DNA from: an uncultured Planctomycetaceae bacterium
Lineage (GTDB): Bacteria; Planctomycetota; Planctomycetia; Gemmatales; Gemmataceae
Direction of reading: 5' to 3'
Length of the DNA: 32,967 nucleotides
Assembly: GCA_903960945.1 (NCBI GenBank)
Contig: CAJCCR010000323.1
Span: forward strand, 1 to 32,967
Part shown: positions 9,801 through 18,300 of the stretch, one piece after another
How the letters are laid out: every line of letters starts with the position of its first letter
Position numbering within the stretch: position 1 is the first letter of the stretch
Position numbers and translations under genes: made by a program
Notes under the pieces: generated by a model
Seen by the model: the letters and a program-made list of their open reading frames with translations, nothing else
Databases searched by the model: none
Told to the model about the DNA's origin: nothing

Positions 9801-12800
9801 GCCAATAGTGCAACCCAGTTAACAGTAACCCTTGCCCCAAGCTTACTTCAGAATATTCCAGCCGGGCAGTTATATGCTACGGTAAGTGTTAGCAGTACAT
9901 TGAGTGACACGGTTCAGGTTGCCTATGTGACCTCCAGTACATTACCCGCCCCCACCGTTACTACCAATACAGTCAATCTTTCCCAAAATGCATCGACCTT
10001 GGTGATTAATGGCACAAATTTCGACCCAACGGGAACAAATGTTTTAACCCTGACAGATTCCGGCAGTGCCGCTGTGCCTTATGCATCCGTGGTGGTGAAT
10101 TCGCCGACCCAAATCACGGTAAGTTTTAGCTCTGCAATTAGTATTTCAGGTACTCTTTTTGCACAGGTCGAAACGAATGGTGTAACAAGTAATCGCGCTC
10201 AGGTTGCAACAGTTGTTACATCAACCGTACCAACCATCACGCAATCCATTAGTACAATTGCAGCCAACGCAACCAGTCTTACCATTTTTGGTTCTGGTTT
10301 TGACACATCAAGTGGTGGAAGCAATCATCTTGTACTTAGCTCCGGAACTCTCACTTTAGTGCAGGTGATTAGCAGCAGCCAGTTGATCGCTACATTGAAC
10401 CCAGTAGGTGGTTTGTTGGACTCCGGCATACTTACAGCAACGGTAACCGTTAATGGCGAGGGTGCAGGGCCTACTCAGGTAGCCACGGTAAATGCGGTGC
10501 CAGTGATTACGCCTAGCTCCGCCTTTTTGCCAGCTAACGCTTCTACTTTGTTCATTTATGGAACTGGGTTTAGCACCACAACCGGCAATAATACCGCAGC
10601 ATTATCCAGTGGTTCTGGAACAGTGACAGGCGCTACATCTACAAAATTGACAGTAACAATGGTTACTGCCCCGACGGCTGGCAATCTTACTGCAACTGTG
10701 GTATCCAGCGGCGTTTCCAGCCAACCCGTAGTCATCAATTCTGTTCAGCCATTCATTACGCAAAACACATTAGTGATAGATCAGCAAACCGCCACTACGA
10801 TTACCATTAATGGTGTTGGATTTGATTCAGACAAGACCAAGAACAGCGTGGTGCTTTCTTCAGGGGTTGGTGTAGTGACTGCGGCAACATCAACCCAGTT
10901 GACTGTGCAGTTTTCTTCGCAGCCTGTGTTGGGCAACTTGCTCGCCACGGTAACTAGCAATGGAGTTGCAAGCACTCAAACCCAGATTGCCACTGTGGGC
11001 ACTAAAAAGATAACACTTGCCACTCCGGCTGCCGGGGCTGTCGATGGGCAAGCCTTTGCCACACAGCCGGTCATTACCTTTTTGGATGCTTCCGGCCAGA
11101 GAATACAAAGCGACAGTACAAGTGTGGTAACCATGGCGGTAAGTACGGGTGCAACTACTGTTGGCACAGTTACAGCCACTGCGGTAAATGGCCAAGCTAC
11201 CTTCGCCACTGTGGGGATTGATGGAACCCCTAGCAGCCAATACACCTTGACCTTTACTTCGCCTAGTTTCCAGACAACTTCGCAATTAATCACCATTTCA
11301 GGAAATACTGCCACTCAGCTTGGTTTTTCTCAGCAGGCGATTGGTGCCAATAGCGGACAGGCATTCACCACCCAGCCGATCATTACGATTTTGGATTCTC
11401 AGGGGCACCTTGTTAGCAATGATAATACCAGTCTGGTATCTATGTCGGTAAGTGATGGTGCAACCACGGTTGGAACCATTACTTTGACGGCGGTAAATGG
11501 CGTGGTGAACTTCACCAATGCAGGTATTTCTGGAACTAGTGGGATTCCATATACCCTTACATTCAGTTCTGGTTCGCTGACACCAGCCACCCAAAGCATT
11601 ACGATCAATCCCGGAGCGCCAACTCAGGTAAGCCTTTTTACGCCTGCTGCTGGGGCGGTTGATAACACTGCTTTTACTACACAACCCGTGCTTCGTATTC
11701 TGGATCATTTCGGGCAGATTGTAACTTCAGATAATTTCACTCAGGTAACGATATCTGTAAATAATAGTGGCGCTTTGATTGGTACTTTTACCAAAACGGC
11801 GGTGAACGGAGTGGTTGCCTTTACCGATGTCGGGATTGATGGAGTATCTGGTGCAAACTACACTCTTACCTATGCAGCAAATGGTTTGACATCTGCACAG
11901 CAATCAATCCAGCTAACTCCCAATGATAATCCAACTAAGTTGGGAATTGTCACTGCTGCAAGTGGGTCCACTAGCGGCCAGGCGTTTACCACTCAGCCTG
12001 TTATTTCCATTCAGAATAATGCAGGTTCGGTTGTGCCATCCAGCGCAATTGTAACCATGACCGTTTCAAACGGTGCTCAAGTAATTGGAGTATCAACGGC
12101 AACGGCTTCCAATGGTGTGGCTACCTTTGGGAATGTTGGAATCAGTGGCGCGACAGGAATTACCTACACCCTGACATTCTCATCAAATGGCCTCACATCT
12201 GTTACCCAGCCTGTTGTGATCAGCCCTTTGGTTCCTTCGAAAATAGGTTTTTCCGTTCAAGCTTCTGGTGCATCAGATGCTAGGCCATTTGTCGTTCAAC
12301 CCGTACTGCTGATTCAAAATTCCGCTGGGCAGACTGTAACCACAGATAATACTACTACGATAACCATGAATGTCAGCACCGGCGCAACCACCATTGGAAC
12401 CATCACCCAAACTGCGGTGAATGGTACCGTTACCTTTAACAATGCTGGAATTGATGGATTGCCGAACACCAATTACACGCTGACCTTTACATCCAGCGGG
12501 CTGACGCCAGCAACCCAACCAATCTATCTGAATCCCGGAGTGGGCACTCATCTGAATCTTTCAACTCTGGCTGCTGGTGCGGTAATCGCAAGCCCCTTCA
12601 CAACCCAGCCTGTTTTGCAGATACTGGATGCGTTTAATCAGGTGGTGACAAGCGACAACAACACTATAGTAAGCATTCAGGTAACCTCAGGCGCCACCAT
12701 TATTGGGTCTGCAACCGCAACCGCTAGCAATGGAATTGTGAATTTCTCGAACAGCGGTTTAACAGGTATTGCAGGGAATTACACACTTAGCTTTGTTTCT

Positions 12801-13808
12801 GCGCCGTTGCTTCCTGCCAACCAGTCGATAACCTTGTCTGTTCCAACGCCAACACCAACACCAACACCAACACCAACACCTAGCCCAACAGCGCCGTTGG
12901 TGGTAGGAACGCCACCACCTTCGTCTGGTGGCTCTAGCACTGTTACTCTTTACGACCCTGTAACCGGCGAACCCACAGGCACAGCGGTTCCTTTCCCCGG
13001 ATTCAGCGGCCCGATCAAAGTTGTTTCAGGCGACTTCAATGGCGATGGCGTTGCAGATATCTTCGCAGCAGCAGGATTCGGCGGCGGCCCAGCTATCGCA
13101 ATCCTTAATTCTCAAACCGGCGAAGTCATTGAATCCTTCTTCGCTTTTGATCCAACCTTTACAGGCGGGGTCTTCATCGCGGTACAAGATGTCAACGGTG
13201 ATGGCATCTTAGACATCATTGCAGGTGCAGGCCCTGGCGGTGGCCCAGAAGTTCGTATCTTCGATGGTAGAACCCTTAATGTTCTTCGATCCTTCTATGC
13301 CTATGACCAATCCTTCTCCGGTGGCGTTAGCGTTGCAACCATCGACTTCAACCATGATGGCATTTTAGATTTAGTTACCGGCGCAGGCCCAGGTGGCGCA
13401 CCTCATGTAAAAATATTCGATGGTGCTACGAACGCAATCCTTAGCCAATGGTATGCCTATCCTGCATCCTTTACCGGTGGAGTTTTTGTCGCAGCAGGAG
13501 ATATCGGAAACGATGGCAACATCGAAGTAGTTACCGGCGCTGGCCCTAGCGGTGCACCTGTTGTTGCAGTCTGGGATCCTTACACTGGCGCATTACTTTC
13601 CCAGTTCATGGCTTACGCAGAATCCTTTACCGGAGGCGTTCGTGTTGCAGTCAACGATGGCAATGGCGATGGCATTGCAGACATTATTACTGGCGCTGGC
13701 CCAGGCGGTGGCCCACAAGTTAAAGTCTTTAGCTTCCCAGCTTTGGATCTATTGTTCTCCTTCTATAGCGGCGAACCAACCAACTCCGGCGGCGTTTATG
13801 TCGGCTAA
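3864..13808 (+). CDS. Giant modular, presumably extracellular protein (3314 aa): N-terminal GH64-like region with Fn3-like insertions, He_PIG-like and IPT/TIG-like repeats, six ~103-aa Ig-like repeats, Pro-Thr linker, five FG-GAP repeats
   Basis: Single uninterrupted ORF; N-terminal LELLEPRWNPTGN; repeated 'LVINGTNFD' IPT-like motifs; 'GQAFTTQPVI' repeats; (PT)n; DxNGDG FG-GAP motifs. Confidence 0.85.
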   Translation: MKLFSLRTWDVFDRFFQLESIKNTPHRKKSLRMALELLEPRWNPTGNMTTFQFDIPASVANLGVQDGVYSNTDHIYLAGTLGQQTFQTIPSAPATGSSEQLQLITLVSPGSYQTSQSVSLAIPFPASTFPNNGEFRGGELIVFVGDVVNGLPITPGSNSVGAPTAAANPSTNIAPDNYAQIELTYIPQGNGAGLDIDSSSVDNVGFPFTLTYPTSGSGSASFPINPLGITLSQNNLYSTFNTLVENGTIPQEFQQSSTFNQQQDSSNIQIVAPGDILSHNATAPIINSVNQVSTLGTLDANYNYFYVVTAYSDNVIESYNLNTSTGTVTDGSSGVRGETLLSNFFNSGILASGKSNQINWSPYLDPNTAGYNIYRFSTPDSTFTPNSDTVYNLIAQIPNNSSNSVSVPFNVQSFLTGATTLTPSSTNGLSVGMKISGVGIAPNTTIQAIGSNGQITISIRASGSGGGSGVANSLTATSYQFLDTGSIPQAKQISGSTASSYGFNPLSEYYTEELLEFFSHYLTPNSFALTRSNVEWAGNTVLYAPAGSWNISNSNYMALQLTAQNGDGGTIAAGDVLNVYAPFFQTNTRYVTINNNPLPQMPSWLSLANVNGVQGIGNLYESPSQMVFGCDSVFASNGLDPDIAGATSALGTYLGSIEDSIAAAFNRGIASNFSIQPDNWASFPAISGNPIVSTSGSSQITNEVTYYYAVTAINVLGESTPSLIVPATLLPGQVATINWTQNPNPVPPSLSFNIYRGTTPDISQMGLLLNVGGNTLTLTDNGSALSNPSTHPPFQYYAANSTSNWYSYFTQTNSSVDPVNGVSINGLSYGFAYADQGGLSTNAFFSTGNFPASIGVHMGLISGPEFITQLLADATQSQSYSQQIQVSGNVSNLSYSITSGSLPVGLTLNANTGIISGTLNPTAATSTFTIQVSGNEDNSPFAPISRLFSLTVNSSQPASQPLTISGLTVPTSGPSYLTLEPVSLGIGAGSASQSYTRTISVSGGTGPYTLAPTTNIGTGQVLYTQFPINTITTINSVNNVFTLTTVNPLALSAGQTSITFEIMDSATPTPNIITFQLQTNILPGLTITVPSTPTAYVGIPYYQKLKTNQNPTQVPAYPWGELTYSLATGSSLPPGLTLTPWGVIQGTPTTSSGSPFSYTVQVTNQVTGVTETVTASLAMNVLSNSSYTALAVTNPGTLLPVLGTIYNSGSPLATIATTGGSGGVQLELINGQLPAGLSFNGTQIIGSVSSPGGDFPVTFRAIDIQGHIAFQNVTISVTSISPPSTQSGSVPIPYDVYRATSSLIIPGTGFNATTPANNVLTVSSINTTIQNSTTLNQLVANLSSILPASGTINLNLAVNSGSPITSNGYANIRSNPTITVSTENLAQNSSTLLISGTNFGTGNSGTEPFGGYRYFINATNVPNEAQLILTDSLNNVIPYTGIGNGNYSTTMEISGINLSNAAAGALNAKLVVNGQTILGPTPVGTIVAANAPPTINFNQNNTTFLTNTGPTTYTVLITGSGFQPFSGSSVTVDLKNDSFQNITVTNTQVLNDNSLLVTFSGTLPTNLFARIFVNGVGSAANTTDQTLNHYPSGYVQFASLNSNAGEINSNPAIAINGTQFIIYGYGFVPSSLNSSAPTSVSSLQYLVPDHGFSSIISSNYTSVCLTPNIILVTLINGSISTLAPGGSQIHAVLQNPSQGGTNGFLLFNVAPTINQIQPTITPYTGSSPNPISNNGYTLAINGSDFGTAVSSTGSVGNTFVQLYLGNSTTTPLFSFINSFFSTAQGSMNNGAGVQDVVINGTTAMTVNLAGPLPAGDIYAVVTTQGVSSSLTKVATIASSASTPTITSSTQKISLNPTRIIINGTNFDTNGSNLVTLSQGTVVSVTAVSSTQIVAVVDGITTTGSLSASVVVNGVSSGNPVQVADVVAVGPDVQFSIGTLSPSANKLVITGSNFSTTSANNTVTLYSQAGAIANAVASVVANSATQLTVTLAPSLLQNIPAGQLYATVSVSSTLSDTVQVAYVTSSTLPAPTVTTNTVNLSQNASTLVINGTNFDPTGTNVLTLTDSGSAAVPYASVVVNSPTQITVSFSSAISISGTLFAQVETNGVTSNRAQVATVVTSTVPTITQSISTIAANATSLTIFGSGFDTSSGGSNHLVLSSGTLTLVQVISSSQLIATLNPVGGLLDSGILTATVTVNGEGAGPTQVATVNAVPVITPSSAFLPANASTLFIYGTGFSTTTGNNTAALSSGSGTVTGATSTKLTVTMVTAPTAGNLTATVVSSGVSSQPVVINSVQPFITQNTLVIDQQTATTITINGVGFDSDKTKNSVVLSSGVGVVTAATSTQLTVQFSSQPVLGNLLATVTSNGVASTQTQIATVGTKKITLATPAAGAVDGQAFATQPVITFLDASGQRIQSDSTSVVTMAVSTGATTVGTVTATAVNGQATFATVGIDGTPSSQYTLTFTSPSFQTTSQLITISGNTATQLGFSQQAIGANSGQAFTTQPIITILDSQGHLVSNDNTSLVSMSVSDGATTVGTITLTAVNGVVNFTNAGISGTSGIPYTLTFSSGSLTPATQSITINPGAPTQVSLFTPAAGAVDNTAFTTQPVLRILDHFGQIVTSDNFTQVTISVNNSGALIGTFTKTAVNGVVAFTDVGIDGVSGANYTLTYAANGLTSAQQSIQLTPNDNPTKLGIVTAASGSTSGQAFTTQPVISIQNNAGSVVPSSAIVTMTVSNGAQVIGVSTATASNGVATFGNVGISGATGITYTLTFSSNGLTSVTQPVVISPLVPSKIGFSVQASGASDARPFVVQPVLLIQNSAGQTVTTDNTTTITMNVSTGATTIGTITQTAVNGTVTFNNAGIDGLPNTNYTLTFTSSGLTPATQPIYLNPGVGTHLNLSTLAAGAVIASPFTTQPVLQILDAFNQVVTSDNNTIVSIQVTSGATIIGSATATASNGIVNFSNSGLTGIAGNYTLSFVSAPLLPANQSITLSVPTPTPTPTPTPTPSPTAPLVVGTPPPSSGGSSTVTLYDPVTGEPTGTAVPFPGFSGPIKVVSGDFNGDGVADIFAAAGFGGGPAIAILNSQTGEVIESFFAFDPTFTGGVFIAVQDVNGDGILDIIAGAGPGGGPEVRIFDGRTLNVLRSFYAYDQSFSGGVSVATIDFNHDGILDLVTGAGPGGAPHVKIFDGATNAILSQWYAYPASFTGGVFVAAGDIGNDGNIEVVTGAGPSGAPVVAVWDPYTGALLSQFMAYAESFTGGVRVAVNDGNGDGIADIITGAGPGGGPQVKVFSFPALDLLFSFYSGEPTNSGGVYVG
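11001..12840 (+). repeat. Six tandem ~103-aa Ig-like repeats within the giant protein
   Basis: Recurring 'GQAFTTQPVI.ILD..GQ.V.SDN...V.M.VS.GAT.IGT.T.TAVNG...F.N.GI.G..G..YTLTFTS' starting near 11001, 11301, 11611, 11926, 12226 and 12536. Confidence 0.85.
12843..12878 (+). repeat. In-frame hexanucleotide tandem repeat (CCAACR)6 encoding a Pro-Thr linker
   Basis: CCAACG followed by five CCAACA units; protein VPTPTPTPTPTPTPSPTAPL. Confidence 0.9.
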
Positions 13809-13865
13809 AGGTTCGCCTGCTATATTACAAAACAAAGGTGTAGTTGGCAGCAATACTAAATAGCG

Positions 13866-15314
13866 TCACGCTAGGATTTTGTCGATAATTTTAGGGCCAT
13901 CTGCGGGGCCGATAAGCCGTGCGTTTAGGCCTTGATAAGGATAGCTGAAAGTTTCTGGATCAAGCCCCATCAGATGCAGGATGGTGGCTTGAAGATCGTG
14001 AACGCCGACTTTGTTTTCTGCGATGTTCCAGCCGAGTTCATCGGTGCTGCCGTAGTTGAAGCCACGCTTGATACCTGCCCCCGCCATCCATGTGGTGAAG
14101 CAGTGAGGATGATGATCACGGCCTAGGAATTTGCTACCACCTCGGGCTTCGTTCATCGAAGTTCTGCCAAATTCGCCACCCCATACGACTAGGGTTTCAT
14201 CGAGCATACCTCTGCGTTCGAGGTCAAGAAGGAGAGCGGTCATTGGGCGGTCGGTTTCTTTGCATTTACGGGGCAGGGCGTTAACGATATCATCGCCCGC
14301 GCTGGTGCCATGGGTATCCCAGCCCCAGTCGAAGAGTTGAACATAACGGGTGCCTCGTTCGATCATCCTGCGGGCGAGAAGGCAGTTGTTGGCGAAGGAG
14401 TTGGTGCCTGGCGTTGCGCCATATTCTTCGATGATTTTTTTTGGTTCGCGCGAGATATCCATGACATCGGGAACAGCGGTTTGCATTCGGAATGCAAGTT
14501 CGTACTGTTCGATGCGAGTGATGGTTTCGGGGTCGCCTAGTTTTTGAAGTTCGATCTCGTTTAGTTCTTTAAGGCTATCAAGGCTTTTGCGCCTGAGGTT
14601 GGAATTCATACCTGCGGGGTTGTTGACAAAGAAGATAGGCTCTGCACCCGATCTGCATTGCACGCCTTGATAGACGGAGGGGAGGAAACCGCTGCCCCAG
14701 ACGCTTTTTCCAGCAGTGGGATCGGTGCCGCCAGAGACGAGAACGACGAAGCCGGGAAGGTTTTGGTTGGGGCTACCCAAGCCGTAGGTTACCCATGAGC
14801 CGATTGCGGGGTATCCTGGTCGGTTCTCGCCGGTGTGCACAAAAAGTTCAGCGGGGGCGTGGTTGAATTCTTTGGTGTACATGGATCGGATGACAGTAAC
14901 GAGGTCAGCAGCGTTTTGGAAGTTGGGGAGGAGTTCACTGATCCAGGTTCCGTTTTTGCCATGCTGGGTGAATTTATGTGGCGAGCCTAAAAGAACGGGG
15001 CGGCCCTTGATGAAGGCAAATCGTTCGCCCTTGATGAGTTCTTCGGGGCAGGGTTTGAGATGGTATTCGAGAAGTTTGGGTTTGAAGTCGAACAAATCTT
15101 GCTGGGGTGGCGAGCCCGACATATGCAGGTAGATAACCGCTTTGGCCTTGGCGGTGTGCATGGGTTTCTTGACAGCGAGTGGCGCACCTGAAGGCGCAGC
15201 GCTGACTTTATTCGAGGCAAAATCTGCCATTGCGATAGCACCAAGGCTGAGGGGGCATTTCTTGAGGAAGTGCCTTCGGGTGCTGGTACGAATGTTTTCT
15301 AATCGGGGATCCAT
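13866..15314 (-). CDS. DUF1501 family protein with twin-arginine-like signal
   Basis: MDPRLENIRTSTRRHFLKKCPLSLGAIAMADF...; HMSGSPPQQDLFDFKP, GGEFGRTSMNEARGG, GRDHHPHCFTTWMAGAGIKRG typical of DUF1501; start reassigned from 15374 to 15314 because of the signal sequence. Confidence 0.9.
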   Translation of the reverse strand: MDPRLENIRTSTRRHFLKKCPLSLGAIAMADFASNKVSAAPSGAPLAVKKPMHTAKAKAVIYLHMSGSPPQQDLFDFKPKLLEYHLKPCPEELIKGERFAFIKGRPVLLGSPHKFTQHGKNGTWISELLPNFQNAADLVTVIRSMYTKEFNHAPAELFVHTGENRPGYPAIGSWVTYGLGSPNQNLPGFVVLVSGGTDPTAGKSVWGSGFLPSVYQGVQCRSGAEPIFFVNNPAGMNSNLRRKSLDSLKELNEIELQKLGDPETITRIEQYELAFRMQTAVPDVMDISREPKKIIEEYGATPGTNSFANNCLLARRMIERGTRYVQLFDWGWDTHGTSAGDDIVNALPRKCKETDRPMTALLLDLERRGMLDETLVVWGGEFGRTSMNEARGGSKFLGRDHHPHCFTTWMAGAGIKRGFNYGSTDELGWNIAENKVGVHDLQATILHLMGLDPETFSYPYQGLNARLIGPADGPKIIDKILA

Positions 15315-15316
15315 AA

Positions 15317-18300
15317 TTAACTCCGGGTAAGGATACCATCGAGATTTAGGAGAACATTGCAGAGGGTGGTCCATGCTGCGAGTTCATCAATTTTCATATT
15401 TGTTGGAGCAGCGCCTAGGGGCATTTCTGCAAGCAACTTAGCGCTTGGCAGGTCTGCTTTAAATTGAGCCAGAGAATCGTTGTAAAGTTTTGCAAGGCTT
15501 TCCGTTTGCTTGGCAGAGGGTGTAGAACCTTGGGCAAGTTTCCAGGCGAAGTTTAGTTTTTCATTGAAGGTTGTTCCACCTTCGGTGAGAACTTTACGCG
15601 CCATGCCTTGAGCAGCTTCAACGAATACTGGGTCGTTTAAGGTAACAAAAGCTTGTAGGGGTGTAGAGGTGTTGATTCTTCGGACGGTGCAAAACTCTCT
15701 GCTTGGTGCATCGAAAGTTTGCATGGAAGGGTAAGGAACGGAACGACGCCAGAAGGTGTAAAGGCCTCTGCGGTATTTATCTTCGCCCAAGCTGGTGGCC
15801 CAGTTTCGTTCGCCATTGAACGCGGCTTGCCAAAGGTTTGCTGGTTGAGGAGGGTAGACAGAGGGGCCATAGATTTTGGGGCTGAGTAGTCCACCTATCA
15901 TAAGGGCTTGATCGCGTAAGATTTCCGCATCAAGTCGATGGCGGGGTGACCTACCTAGGAGTAGATTGCGGGGGTCTTTTTGGATCATCATCGGTGTGGA
16001 TGCTGCGGATTGTTTGTAGGTTGCACTGGTCATGATGAGCTTGAGCATTGCTTTGATATCCCAGCCTGAATCGATGAATTCGAGTGCGAGGAAATCGAGG
16101 AGTTCAGGATGGGTTGGAAGCGAGCCTTGGGTGCCGAAGTCTTCTTCAGATTCAACGATGCCTCTTCCGAAGATAAGGCCCCAAAGGCGGTTGGCTTCGA
16201 CTCTGGCAGTGAGTGGGTTATCGGAGTCGACAATCCACTTTGCGAGGTCGAGTCGGTTGGGTTCGCCGTTGGTTTTAAGAGGATGAAAAGCCGCGGGAAC
16301 GCCAGCGTTTACCGGGGTTCCTGGAGTGAGGAAGTTACCTTTGACGAGGATGGTGGTTTTGCGTTTCTTGGTGTTGTCCAACTCTTGCAGGATGGGAACA
16401 GCGGTAAGTTTTGGCTGAACCTTTTCAAGCTTAGCGAGTTCAGTTTGAAGCGGGGCAAGTGAGGGAGCAATACTGCGGAAGTAGTCTGCGAGTTTTTTTT
16501 GTTCATCCGGATTTTTGGTTAAGCTGTTGAGCAAAGGCCGTATCTCTTTGGGCAATGCTAATCTTCGAGATAGGGCAGTATCGGTAAGAGTTTCGATTTT
16601 GAAATCGCTTAGGTTAAGTTTCTGGCCCTTGGCATCTACGAGTTTGAAGAAGAAGGTTCCTGCGGGTGCGGGCTTTTCAAGTGTGAATATCGATTGCGAT
16701 GCGAGATCAAAGGGATCAGCGATCATTAATTCTGCCTGACCTGCGGGCTTAAGTTCGGTGCTAGGGTTCGGAACAGCAGGCTGTTCGATTTTCCATATAG
16801 GGTTACGGGATTCATCGAGAAGTAAGACACGATAGCCGGAAATTCTAACGCTGGTTCCACCATCGGTGCGGTTCCAAATCACAACCTTATCGACTGGGGA
16901 TACTTGAGGAAGTTGGACCTCCCACCAAGGGTTGTTTTCGGTTTTGGTATGAGTGGTGGACTTAGCAACATTGTAATCGCCATTGGTATTACCATCGATT
17001 GCAAGCTTGGAAGGGCCCTCATAATCGGTGCTGGATTGTGTTGCAGTGCCTTTGATGGCGATGTTGGTGCCGTTGGAGAAAACTTGAACTTCAGCAAGGG
17101 AAAGCATCTTAGCGTTGCCTGGCAATTCGATGCGAACGAATCGTGCCTTGGGGGCTTGGTTTTTGAAGGGCTCAGGGCCATTGCTAAGAGCGAGCTTTGC
17201 ACTTGGGGGAAGTGTATTTCCTTTCATGCCCGAAATTTTAAACCCAGTGATGTTGGATTTGGATTGAATGGAGGCTTCTGAAATGCCATCGGTGTTGGTG
17301 GGCTTTAAAGATGCAATAGTACCTGGGTCGGTAAGGTTGAAGGAGTTACGCCATTGGGTTTCTTCTGCAGAGATGTTGACCTCGGAGATGCGTTTTTTTA
17401 GCTCTGCAATGCGTGATTGAATCACTTCGACTTCTGCGCGTTGAAAAAGTGTGGGGATCATCTTGGTGGGATATTCATCGCCCTTGTCGCTATCTGCAGT
17501 CTGGTTCAAGATGCCATAGAAGCTGTAATATTCGCGTTGGCTGATCGGGTCGTATTTATGGCTATGGCATTTGGCACAACCAAGGGTTAGGCCCATCCAA
17601 ACCTGGCTGGTGGTATCTGCACGATCCTTCACCGCTGCGACGCGGAATTCTTCATCATCGGTTCCACCTTCGGTATTGGTCATGGTGTTGCGATGGAAGG
17701 AAGTAGCGAGCAATTGATCCTCGGTAGCGTTGGGCAGAAGATCGCCTGCGAGTTGATCGATGGTGAATTGATCATAGGAAAGATTGCGGTTGAAGGCATT
17801 GATGACCCAATCGCGGAAGGGCCATGCGTTAAGGCGCAAAGGGTCGGAGCCATAGCCTCGGGAATCTGCATAGCGGGCGAGATCGAGCCAATGGCGGGCC
17901 CATTTTTCCCCAAACCTTGGCGAGGCAAGAAGGCGATTCAACTGGGTATCGTAAGCAGCGGGGCTTTTGTCTTCCAGAAAGCGATCCATTTCTTCGGGGG
18001 TGGGTGGTAAGCCGATGAGATCTAAACTTAGTCTGCGTAGTAGTGCGACCTTCTGCGCTTCAGAAGATATTTCCATACCTTGGGATTCAAGTTTGGATTG
18101 GATGAAGAGATCAATTGCGTTATTGATGCTGGATTGATTCTTGATGATGGGCAGGGAAGGGCGGGTAGGTTTATTGAAGGCCCAGTGGGTGTGCTTAGCG
18201 GTTTCAACCTTTTCATCGGGCCAAGTTGCCCCGCTGGCTATCCAGCTTTTAAGTAGGGCGATTTCTTTATCAGTCAACTTTGCACCTTTAGGGGGCATGA

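Noticed and set aside
10890-12551. Several minus-strand ORFs inside the giant gene
   Set aside because: Repetitive coding sequence produces recurrent open antisense frames (similar 'TAVKVMVPTVVAPSLTD'-like translations); not independent genes.
12843-12878. CRISPR or regulatory iteron interpretation of the CCAACA repeat
   Set aside because: Hexanucleotide, in frame, and encodes a Pro-Thr linker inside an ORF.
13861-13873. Small palindrome TAGCG-TCA-CGCTA between the giant gene and DUF1501
   Set aside because: Only 5 bp stem with 3-nt loop and no T tract; too weak for a terminator call.
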